A stretch of 6,753 bases of DNA from Methanoregulaceae archaeon UBA288 (GTDB lineage: Archaea > Halobacteriota > Methanomicrobia > Methanomicrobiales > Methanospirillaceae). The stretch covers positions 1 through 6,753 of the forward strand of contig DAEF01000151.1 of assembly GCA_002495225.1 (NCBI GenBank), in the 5' to 3' direction. Both the position numbers and the translations under genes were made by a program. Positions within the stretch are counted from its first letter, which is position 1; each line of letters starts with the position of its first letter. The notes beneath the pieces are model-generated. The model was not told the DNA's origin, made no database searches, and was given only the letters and a program-made list of their open reading frames with translations. Shown here piece after piece: positions 1-5,066 of the stretch.

Positions 1-280
1 GCCCGGGTGGCCCGGCGTCACCTGTCATCCGAAATCGTCGGCATGCGGAGGGCGAAGTTCGAGGAAGGCGCTCACGGCCCAGCTGCGCCCGTCGGATCCT
101 GACGTTGAAGCCTTGTCCTGCGAGGTCGACGGCCAGGGACCAAGGCTCCGGAGGGAGCGGCGGCCTGTTGCTGCGGGCACCGGTTCAGGCCCGGAAGGGA
201 GCAGACCCACCGTAGACGTTCGGCGCCCGCGGGAGTGCGGGGTGGAGGATGGGTCCGCCGGACCGGCTGGGTGCGTGGCG
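1..280 (+). ncRNA. ffs: Archaeal signal recognition particle RNA (7S RNA), 5' end probably cut by the window edge
   Basis: RNA scaffold of the signal recognition particle, which binds SRP54 and SRP19 and targets nascent membrane and secreted proteins to the membrane. The diagnostic element is helix 8 at 182-207. A stem GGTT/GACC encloses the symmetric loop CAGG/AGCA, then CCC/GGG, closed by a GGAA tetraloop at 193-196. This is the universally conserved SRP54-binding module. Upstream, hairpins at 6-10/18-22 and 29-32/38-41 match archaeal helices 3 and 4, with a TGT linker after helix 3. I can also pair 45-49 with 254-258 and 68-73 with 233-238 as parts of helix 5, and 89-94 with 127-132 as a stem in the helix 6 region. 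The closing helix 1 is incomplete on the 5' side, so a few bases probably lie left of the window. The 3' end is estimated at 275-290. Identity is firm; the ends are not. Confidence 0.9.
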
Positions 281-315
281 TCGACCGAGAACCCGTTCCC
301 ACCGGTTCTGATTCC

Positions 316-1266
316 ATGGCACGTGTTGCAATCATCGGTGCGACCGGCAAAGTCGGCTCTTTTGCAGCGCATCCAATCTCCGAGATCCCGTACGTCGACG
401 AGATCCTGCTCGTCGGCCGTCCCGGGAAAGAGTCGCTTCTCGAAGGCATCCGCCGGGACTTCAACGACAGCTACGCGGCGCGGGGCACGAACTGCCGCCT
501 CTCCTGGTCAACCGACCTCGCGGACGTCGCGGGCTCGGAGGTGATCGTTCACACGGCCGGCGCGGCCCGGACGGCGAGCCAGGACCGGATGGACCTCGCG
601 CTCACGAACGCCCGGATCGTGGCCGACGCGGCCGAGGAGATCGGCCACCAGGCGCGGAACGCGAAGCTCTTCATGGTCACGAACCCGGTCGACGTGATGA
701 CCTCGGTCGCCCTCCGGCACTCGGGGTTCCGGCCGGGCCAGGTCTTCGGCCTCGGCACGCACCTCGACTCCATGCGTCTCAAGTCGCTCATCGCCCAGGC
801 CTTCAAGGTCCACGTCTCCGAGGTCCACACCCGGATCATCGGCGAGCACGGCCCCTCGATGGTCCCGCTCTGGTCCGCGACCACGGTCGGCGGGATCCGT
901 ATCGACCGGCTCCCCTCGTTCGCGGACCTGCCCACGGCCCGGATCATCGAGAGCGTCCGCGCGAGCGGGCAGACGATCATCCAGAACAAGGGCTCGACCG
1001 TGTACGGCCCGGGCGAGGCGATCGCGACCCTCGTCCAGACGGTCCTCGGCGACGAGAACCGGATCCTCACGGTCTCGACCTACCTCAGGTCCGAGGTCCA
1101 CGATATCGGGGGTGTCTGCATCGGTGTCCCGGCCCGGGTGAACCGGCAGGGCGTGGCGCCGATCGCGATCCGGATCGACCCCGATGAGGTCGCGGCCTTC
1201 CAGGCATCGGTCGAGCGGATCCGGACCGAGACGGCGCTCGTCTTCGAGCGGCTCGACTGGGGGTAG
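316..1266 (+). CDS. mdh: Malate dehydrogenase, NADP-preferring methanogen type of the lactate/malate dehydrogenase family
   Basis: Interconverts malate and oxaloacetate in the cytoplasm. In Methanomicrobiales it would serve the partial reductive branch of the TCA cycle. The 316-residue product starts MARVAIIGATGKVGS, a Rossmann dinucleotide loop (GATGKVG, residues 8-14). Strand beta2 ends in LLVGR (31-35), with Gly-Arg where NAD-specific enzymes carry an acidic residue, so NADP(H) preference is inferred, as in the Methanocaldococcus homologue. R85 occupies the specificity position (Arg for malate, Gln for lactate) and R91 is the loop arginine. D151 and R154 lie in GLGTHLDSMR, and H178 in GEHG is the catalytic histidine. 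NPVD (123-126) is also present. A GTG at 235 would add 27 residues, but it lies inside the SRP RNA and precedes the Rossmann start, so ATG 316 is chosen. No Shine-Dalgarno sequence or TATA box is obvious upstream. Length is normal for the family. Confidence 0.95.
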   Translation: MARVAIIGATGKVGSFAAHPISEIPYVDEILLVGRPGKESLLEGIRRDFNDSYAARGTNCRLSWSTDLADVAGSEVIVHTAGAARTASQDRMDLALTNARIVADAAEEIGHQARNAKLFMVTNPVDVMTSVALRHSGFRPGQVFGLGTHLDSMRLKSLIAQAFKVHVSEVHTRIIGEHGPSMVPLWSATTVGGIRIDRLPSFADLPTARIIESVRASGQTIIQNKGSTVYGPGEAIATLVQTVLGDENRILTVSTYLRSEVHDIGGVCIGVPARVNRQGVAPIAIRIDPDEVAAFQASVERIRTETALVFERLDWG

Positions 1267-1294
1267 CGGCCGCTCCGCTCGAGGGACGGGCGGG

Positions 1295-1302
1295 GAAAAA
1301 AG
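1295..1302 (-). terminator. T-tract terminator of the mfnE/zinc-protein/aEF-1beta operon
   Basis: Read on the minus strand, a run of six T (1301-1296) follows the aEF-1beta stop codon by five bases and is then followed by C-rich sequence. Archaeal RNA polymerase commonly terminates at such T-tracts without a strong hairpin. It lies in the 40-base gap between the convergent mdh and aEF-1beta genes. I see no comparable T-tract for mdh on the + strand. Confidence 0.5.
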
Positions 1303-1306
1303 AGGC

Positions 1307-1564
1307 TCAGGTCAGGGTCACTTCGCGGATCTCGGCCCGCTCGACACCGGGAGCGGACGAGAGCAGCTCCTCGAGCCGGTCCGTCTGTCCGCCCTGGTCG
1401 CCCACGACCGCAACGACCATGAGGGCCTTGAGGCCGAAGCCGATCGGCTCCTCCGTGATCTGGTGGATCTCGGGGGCCATCTTTTTCAGGGTGGCCTTGA
1501 GCGCCTCGAGGTCGACCTCGGGGCCCTCGGGCATGACCCGGATGATGCATGCGACGTCGCCCAT
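1307..1564 (-). CDS. ef1b: Archaeal translation elongation factor 1-beta (aEF-1beta)
   Basis: Guanine nucleotide exchange factor that reloads elongation factor 1-alpha with GTP during translation. The 85-residue product has the usual archaeal length (about 85-90) and the family signature: MGDVACIIRVMPEGPEVDLE at the start, IGFGLKALMV in the middle (41-50), and a C-terminal GVERAEIREVTL strand (73-84). The reading frame is open further upstream, but those codons lie inside the preceding zinc-protein gene in another frame, and MGDVA is a typical family start. The start codon follows the zinc-protein stop by only two bases (TGATCATG), so the pair is very likely co-transcribed and may be translationally coupled. 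It is the last gene of the minus-strand operon. Confidence 0.95.
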   Translation of the reverse strand: MGDVACIIRVMPEGPEVDLEALKATLKKMAPEIHQITEEPIGFGLKALMVVAVVGDQGGQTDRLEELLSSAPGVERAEIREVTLT

Positions 1565-1566
1565 GA

Positions 1567-1728
1567 TCAGGGTCCTGTGAACCCGCACTGCGGGCACATG
1601 TACGGAATGCTCTGCTCGCGGCACCGGAAACACCGCTTGATCTCGAACTCGCACTGGGGACAGAGGAACGTCGTTCCGCCGACCTCCGCCAGGGGGGCAT
1701 TGCACGATGTGCACTTTTTCGTTGTCAT
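1567..1728 (-). CDS. Small zinc-ribbon protein with four CxxC knuckles (HVO_2753-like)
   Basis: A 53-residue protein made almost entirely of zinc-binding motifs: CTSC (6-9), CPQC (23-26), CRxC-type CFRC (33-36) and CPQCG (45-49). The spacing suits two zinc sites, one per pair of knuckles. The ending CPQCGFTGP and the overall pattern match the short archaeal zinc-finger family that includes Haloferax HVO_2753, which commonly precedes the aEF-1beta gene. That context suggests a role close to translation or RNA, but the biochemical function is not established and I do not assign one. ATG 1728 is chosen because the 13 extra upstream residues available (from 1767) overlap the kinase gene and do not resemble the family. 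It begins 22 bases after the kinase stop and ends two bases before aEF-1beta. Confidence 0.9.
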   Translation of the reverse strand: MTTKKCTSCNAPLAEVGGTTFLCPQCEFEIKRCFRCREQSIPYMCPQCGFTGP

Positions 1729-1750
1729 GGAGACCCGATCCCCAGTACGT

Positions 1751-2353
1751 TCACGCTCGGCCCTCAAATAAGCTGGGGTCGATCCTGGTCCCGGGGACGG
1801 GCTCGCCCCGGAGCGCCCGCGAGAGCCGGCCGGGCACCCGGGCGTTGACGAGCCGGGCGCAAACGCCGCGGGCGAGGGCGAACCCGACGAGGCAGGGGTC
1901 GACCACGTCGGTCTCGATTGGTGCCGTCACCACCTCGAGGCGCCGGCCACCGGCCACGATCCCGTCGACCGACTTCGCGAGCAGCAGGTCGCACCCGAGC
2001 TCGGCCGCGCACCAGGCCGCGATCGTGTCCGAGCTGATGCGCCACGAGTGCGGCAGGGGGTCGCGCTCGCGGAGCAGGCGGTAGGGGAGGAGCACGGACG
2101 GCGCGTCCGGGACCCGCAGCAGCTCGACGGCGGGCAGCCCGAGCCCGGCGAGGTGCAGGCCGACCTGCTCCATGGCCGCGATCGCCATCCAGTGGGCCGC
2201 GCCGGCGGGCGGGTCGAGCGAACGCACGGCGTCGGCGAACGGGCCGCCGCCGGGGACGACGAGGACCGGCCGGGGGGCGGCTGCGATGACCGGCACGAGG
2301 GCCGGGGCGCAGTCGATCAGGGAGCCGCCGAACTTGACGACGAGCGGACGCAC
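1751..2353 (-). CDS. mfnE: Amino acid kinase family protein, probable MfnE (methanofuran biosynthesis kinase)
   Basis: The 200-residue product has the amino acid kinase fold. It opens with VKFGGSL (6-12), the ATP-phosphate lysine/glycine motif. It continues with VVPGGGPFADAVR (32-44), HWMAIAAMEQ (54-63), HSWRISSDTIAAW (102-114) and LLLAKSVDGI (123-132). The short length and the GGGxFA, H-x-x-A and SW-x-SD motifs fit the archaeal MfnE type. MfnE phosphorylates 5-(aminomethyl)-3-furanmethanol phosphate to the diphosphate in methanofuran synthesis. The assignment to MfnE rather than another small archaeal amino acid kinase is by recollection of the family, so it is less certain than the fold. 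Translation starts at GTG 2353, directly before the first beta strand. The frame stays open for over 300 codons upstream, but this is antisense to the PLD gene. It leads a three-gene operon with the zinc protein and aEF-1beta. A T-rich stretch around 2380-2386 (minus strand) is a weak promoter candidate. Confidence 0.8.
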   Translation of the reverse strand: MRPLVVKFGGSLIDCAPALVPVIAAAPRPVLVVPGGGPFADAVRSLDPPAGAAHWMAIAAMEQVGLHLAGLGLPAVELLRVPDAPSVLLPYRLLRERDPLPHSWRISSDTIAAWCAAELGCDLLLAKSVDGIVAGGRRLEVVTAPIETDVVDPCLVGFALARGVCARLVNARVPGRLSRALRGEPVPGTRIDPSLFEGRA

Positions 2354-2360
2354 AGTCGTA

Positions 2361-2368
2361 CTATAAAC
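2361..2368 (+). promoter_or_regulatory. TATA box for the exported PLD-family gene
   Basis: CTATAAAC is the most AT-rich element of the 39-base divergent gap between the kinase and PLD genes. Its centre lies about 28 bases before the PLD start codon (2393), which places the predicted transcription start within a few bases of the ATG, giving a leaderless or nearly leaderless mRNA. On the minus strand the same element is only about 12 bases from the kinase GTG, too close to drive it. Confidence 0.6.
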
Positions 2369-2392
2369 CGGGTCGTGACAAAAAGGCGATCG

Positions 2393-4069
2393 ATGCGGCT
2401 CGCTCTCATACTCGTTATCGCGCTCTGCCTCGCCCCCGGTGCCGGCGCGTACGCACTCGCGGAGGTCTGCCCGGACACCTGGCTCTCGGGCGAGGCCGAC
2501 GAGTTCTTCGCGCTCGAGGGGCAGGGTCCGCTCGCGGGGGTCGCGGTGACCGACCGCGAGGGAACGGCCGCGTTTCCGCCCGGGGCCGTCGGACACGGGC
2601 GGGTCGTGGTCGCCCGGAACGGGTCGGCGTACGCCCTCGTGCACGGCGAGCTCCCCGACTTCGAGCTCCGGGACGCGTCCGCCGCCCCGGAGATGCTCAC
2701 GACAAAGGACGTCCGGCTCGGCAACAAGGGCGACGAGCTGGTCCTGCTCGTGAACGGTGTCGAAACGGACCGGGTCGCCTGGCCGGGCGACGTGGTCACC
2801 CGCCAGGGGCAGGTCCACTTCCGCGAGAACGGCGTCTGGGACCCGCGCGTGCTGATGATCGGCCAGTCGCGCTTCCTCCCCCTCACGGTCTCGAACGTCT
2901 CGGGCACGGCCTTCGTCGCGCCCGACTGCTCGGCGGATGTCCTCGCGGACCTCGTCGCGTCGGCCTCGGCGTCGGTCCGGCTGAACGCGTACGAGCTGAC
3001 CGACACGGCCCTCGCGGACGCCCTCGTCGCGGCCCGCGACCGCGGGGTGGGCGTGACCGTCCTCGCCCAGGGCGCCCCCGTGGGTGGAGTCCCGTCCGGA
3101 GAGTGGGCCGTGATCCCCCGGCTCCTCGAGGCCGGGACCGAGGTCTGGTTCATGGCGACCGACGAGGACGCGCACGCACGGTACCGGCACGACCACGCGA
3201 AGTATATGGTCGTCGACGACCGGTGGACGATCCTTTCGACCGAGAACTGGAAGCCGGGAGCGTTCCCGCCGACGGGTCGGCAGGGGAACCGGGGCTGGGG
3301 CATCGTGCTCGACAACCCGCGGATCGCCGCGTACTTCGTGGAGGTCTTCGAGACCGACCTCGCCGGCCGCGACGTCCACCCGGTCGTGACCGTGAAGCCG
3401 GGCGCAATCGAGACGCCGTCTGACCGGGCGTACGCGCCGCGCTTCGCGCCCGCGCCGTTCAGCGACGCCACGGTCACGACCGTGCTCGCGCCCGATACGG
3501 CCGGCGAGGTGGAGGCCCTCATCCGGTCGGCGTCATCCTCGGTCCGGATCGAGCAGGCCTACATCACGAACGAGTCGGGCGTGCACCTCCAGCGCTACCT
3601 CGCGACGGCCGTGGACGCGGCCCGGCGCGGGGTCGAGGTCCGCGTCATCCTCGACGCGGCCTGGTTCAACACCGAGGGCGAGGCCGACAACGACGAGCAG
3701 GTGCAGCTGATTAACCGGATCGCGGAGGCCGAGGGGCTGCCGATCGAGGCCCGGCTGATCGACCTCGAGGCCCACGACCTCGTGAAGGTCCACACGAAGG
3801 GCGTGGTCGTCGACGAGCAGCGCGTGCTCGTCTCGTCGATCAACTGGAACGAGGCCTCGCCCTCGTTCAACCGTGAGGCCGGGGTGATCGTGGACGACCC
3901 GGAAGCGGCCGCGTATTTCGCCGCGGCCTTCGACGCGGACTGGGAGACGGGCGGCGGCGGCTCGGCCTCGATTGCCGGGAGGGGGATTCACTGGTTCCGG
4001 CTCGGGATCGCGGCCGTCGTCCTCGCGGCCATCGCGGCCGCGCTGCTCTTGCGGAAGAGAAGAGGATAG
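2393..4069 (+). CDS. Exported, C-terminally anchored lamin-tail-like / phospholipase D (twin HKD) protein
   Basis: A 558-residue predicted surface protein. Residues 1-23 form a signal peptide (MRLALILVIALCLAPGAGAYA). Residues about 25-160 look like a lamin-tail (LTD) beta-sandwich: DEFFALEG, VVVARNGSAYALVHGELPDF and LGNKGDELVLLVNG are typical. Two PLD domains follow. The first HKD motif is HAKYMVVDD (H268, K270, D275) followed by STENW. The second is HTKGVVVDE (H467, K469, D474) followed by SSINWNEAS. Both catalytic sets are intact, so phosphodiesterase activity on nucleic acid or phospholipid is plausible; the substrate cannot be read from sequence. After a glycine linker (520-523), a hydrophobic helix (about 537-553) and a basic tail RKRRG anchor it with the catalytic part outside the cell. 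ATG 2393 is chosen because it starts the signal peptide and fits the TATA box; upstream codons are antisense to the kinase. The stop is 10 bases from the converging regulator gene. Confidence 0.9.
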   Translation: MRLALILVIALCLAPGAGAYALAEVCPDTWLSGEADEFFALEGQGPLAGVAVTDREGTAAFPPGAVGHGRVVVARNGSAYALVHGELPDFELRDASAAPEMLTTKDVRLGNKGDELVLLVNGVETDRVAWPGDVVTRQGQVHFRENGVWDPRVLMIGQSRFLPLTVSNVSGTAFVAPDCSADVLADLVASASASVRLNAYELTDTALADALVAARDRGVGVTVLAQGAPVGGVPSGEWAVIPRLLEAGTEVWFMATDEDAHARYRHDHAKYMVVDDRWTILSTENWKPGAFPPTGRQGNRGWGIVLDNPRIAAYFVEVFETDLAGRDVHPVVTVKPGAIETPSDRAYAPRFAPAPFSDATVTTVLAPDTAGEVEALIRSASSSVRIEQAYITNESGVHLQRYLATAVDAARRGVEVRVILDAAWFNTEGEADNDEQVQLINRIAEAEGLPIEARLIDLEAHDLVKVHTKGVVVDEQRVLVSSINWNEASPSFNREAGVIVDDPEAAAYFAAAFDADWETGGGGSASIAGRGIHWFRLGIAAVVLAAIAAALLLRKRRG

Positions 4070-4079
4070 AAGAGTGGTG

Positions 4080-4394
4080 TCATAACTTCTTTGCCGCACA
4101 GCGGCAGAGATCGCAGATGGTGATGGCACCGACCTCTTCGCCCATGACCGAGAGCGCCCAGCGGTCGATCATGGAGGAGAGTTCAGGCGAGATGTCCATC
4201 CCGTCGCAGCAGCCGCGCTTGCGGCTGACGTACTGGGAGATCGCGGCACGGCTGATGCCGAGCCGCCGCGCCACCTCGGTCTGCGGAACGCCCTGGTTGG
4301 TCACCAGGCGGCAGACCATCTCGGCGCGCGCCGTGGGAACGAGTTTGCGCATCATGGCGTCACAGACCATGATGTCGCAGACCCGCTCGGTCAT
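4080..4394 (-). CDS. COG2522-type archaeal helix-turn-helix regulator with a cysteine-rich C-terminus
   Basis: A 104-residue predicted DNA-binding protein. The helix-turn-helix lies at about residues 34-57 (VPQTEVARRLGISRAAISQY), followed by SRKRG, the Xre-like arrangement of the archaeal COG2522 family. The C-terminal part carries C62-C63 and C94-x2-C97-x-C99 (ICDLCRC), and the N-terminus adds C6, C11 and C28. The C-terminal cysteines could bind zinc or an iron-sulfur cluster; this is inferred from the pattern only. The start ATG (4394-4392) overlaps the stop of the upstream regulator as ATGA, indicating one transcript and translational coupling. An in-frame ATG a few codons further in (residue 9 or 14) is possible, but the coupling favours 4394. 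Target genes are unknown. Confidence 0.85.
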   Translation of the reverse strand: MTERVCDIMVCDAMMRKLVPTARAEMVCRLVTNQGVPQTEVARRLGISRAAISQYVSRKRGCCDGMDISPELSSMIDRWALSVMGEEVGAITICDLCRCAAKKL

Positions 4395-4624
4395 GCAGGC
4401 ACCGCGACAGCCGCGTTGCGCGACTGGTAGATGATCTGTCGAGCGTCCTTGAAGTTGAACTTCTCGATGATCAGGTGGTTCTCTTTCAGCTTCTTCAGCG
4501 CGTATCGTACGGTGCGCGGTGCGAGGTTCGACCGCGACACAAGCTCCTTGTGGGTCATGGAACCGCTGGCGTCCAGCAGGTGCAGGACCGTTCTGGAGGA
4601 TGGGGGAAGACCAGACCCGGTCAT
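4391..4624 (-). CDS. Small winged helix-turn-helix regulator (MarR-like)
   Basis: A 77-residue protein consisting of one winged helix domain. Residues 9-20 form helix 1 (SSRTVLHLLDAS), THKELVSRS (24-32) and APRTVRYALKKLKEN (35-49) form the helix-turn-helix, and LIIEKFNFKDARQIIYQ (51-67) forms the beta wing. The sequence ends soon after the wing and has no ligand-binding or dimerisation domain, so it is a minimal DNA-binding module of the kind often grouped with MarR in methanogens. It is the first gene of a two-gene operon, with its TGA overlapping the ATG of the COG2522-type regulator. Base composition is less GC-rich than in neighbouring genes. The inverted repeat just upstream of its start suggests that one of the two regulators controls this operon. 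Confidence 0.85.
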   Translation of the reverse strand: MTGSGLPPSSRTVLHLLDASGSMTHKELVSRSNLAPRTVRYALKKLKENHLIIEKFNFKDARQIIYQSRNAAVAVPA

Positions 4625-4632
4625 ACATATGA

Positions 4633-4649
4633 TGTTAACGCTGTTAACA
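4633..4649. promoter_or_regulatory. Perfect inverted repeat, candidate operator (TGTTAAC-GCT-GTTAACA)
   Basis: Seven-base perfect arms around a three-base spacer, 17 bases in all. The half-site GTTAAC is itself palindromic. The repeat sits between the predicted minus-strand TATA box and the regulator start codon, where a bound dimer would block transcription of the regulator pair. It lies about 15 bases upstream of the TATA box of the divergent OB-fold gene. Either or both small regulators could bind here; that is inference from position. Confidence 0.65.
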
Positions 4650-4657
4650 CATAAACC
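4649..4657 (-). promoter_or_regulatory. TATA box of the two-regulator operon
   Basis: On the minus strand the sequence reads GGTTTATGT, centred about 29 bases before the start codon at 4624. This spacing predicts a leaderless or nearly leaderless transcript. Its downstream edge touches the inverted repeat 4633-4649. Confidence 0.5.
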
Positions 4658-4663
4658 TGCCGG

Positions 4664-4672
4664 TTATATTTA
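4664..4672 (+). promoter_or_regulatory. TATA box of the OB-fold membrane protein gene
   Basis: TTATATTTA, a close match to an archaeal TATA element in otherwise GC-rich DNA. Its centre is about 30 bases before the ATG at 4698, so transcription should begin 3-5 bases before the start codon. No Shine-Dalgarno sequence is seen in that interval. Confidence 0.6.
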
Positions 4673-4697
4673 GGATGACTACGAACGGTCCAGTGAC

Positions 4698-5066
4698 ATG
4701 CTGGTTCCGCAGGAGCGGCGAGCGCTCCTTCTCCTGGTCGGCGTCTTCGCCGTGGTCGCCGCCGGGGCCGCGCTGGTCGAGTCTCTCGGCCCCGGCGCGT
4801 TCGCCACCCCCTACTCGCCTGACCTCGCGGACGGGACGCTCGCGTCCGTGCGCGGTACGGTCGAGGACGTGATCCCGGCGAATGGCGGGCACCTGATCTG
4901 CCGGATCGGCGGCGTGCGCGTCTTCGTGCCGGCGAGCGCGGTCCCCGAGCCGGCGCCGCAGCAGGGCCAGACCCTGGAGTGCTTCGGGATCGTCTCGACC
5001 TACGCCGGCGCGAAGGAGCTCACGGTCCGCGACGCGCGCGACCTGGTCCTCGTCGATCAGGAGTAG
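4698..5066 (+). CDS. Membrane-anchored OB-fold protein of unknown function
   Basis: A 122-residue protein. A hydrophobic stretch at about residues 9-29 (ALLLLVGVFAVVAAGAALVE) after a charged QERR start is an N-terminal membrane anchor or uncleaved signal. The rest (about 46-120) has the strand pattern of a nucleic-acid-binding-type OB-fold: LASVRGTVEDVIP, HLICRIGGVRVFVPAS, GQTLECFGIVSTYAGAKELTV. If the anchor is type II-like, the OB domain faces outside the cytoplasm. Small OB-fold proteins of this layout occur in methanogens without an established role, so no function is assigned. ATG 4698 is the first start after an in-frame TAG at 4671 and agrees with the TATA box. The gene is divergent from the regulator pair and may share its control region. 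Its last 10 bases overlap the end of the converging PAS/GAF gene. Confidence 0.8.
   Translation: MLVPQERRALLLLVGVFAVVAAGAALVESLGPGAFATPYSPDLADGTLASVRGTVEDVIPANGGHLICRIGGVRVFVPASAVPEPAPQQGQTLECFGIVSTYAGAKELTVRDARDLVLVDQE

Noticed and set aside
235..315. GTG-started N-terminal extension of malate dehydrogenase
   Set aside because: It overlaps the SRP RNA and precedes the Rossmann strand that normally begins the family. The extension is Arg/Gly/Trp-rich and not family-like.
2362..2367. TATA-like element on the minus strand as kinase promoter
   Set aside because: It lies only about 12 bases from the kinase GTG. Transcription would start inside the essential first beta strand. The spacing fits the + strand PLD gene instead.
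2048..2392. 115 extra codons upstream of the PLD gene in frame
   Set aside because: They are antisense to the kinase gene and lack protein-like composition. A signal peptide and a correctly spaced TATA box mark ATG 2393 as the start.
1751..3379. 542-codon minus-strand open frame extending the kinase gene upstream
   Set aside because: Residues before the GTG at 2353 are low-complexity Arg/Gly/Asp-rich sequence antisense to the well-supported PLD gene. The recognisable kinase fold begins exactly at that GTG. The frame is open only because of high GC.
2317..3522. 401-codon minus-strand open frame under the PLD gene
   Set aside because: Ser/Arg/Thr-rich shadow of the opposite-strand codons. Two intact HKD motifs on the + strand settle which strand codes.
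4431..4673. 80-codon + strand open frame across the regulator genes
   Set aside because: It is antisense to a convincing winged-helix gene, ends inside the divergent promoter and has no recognisable domain.
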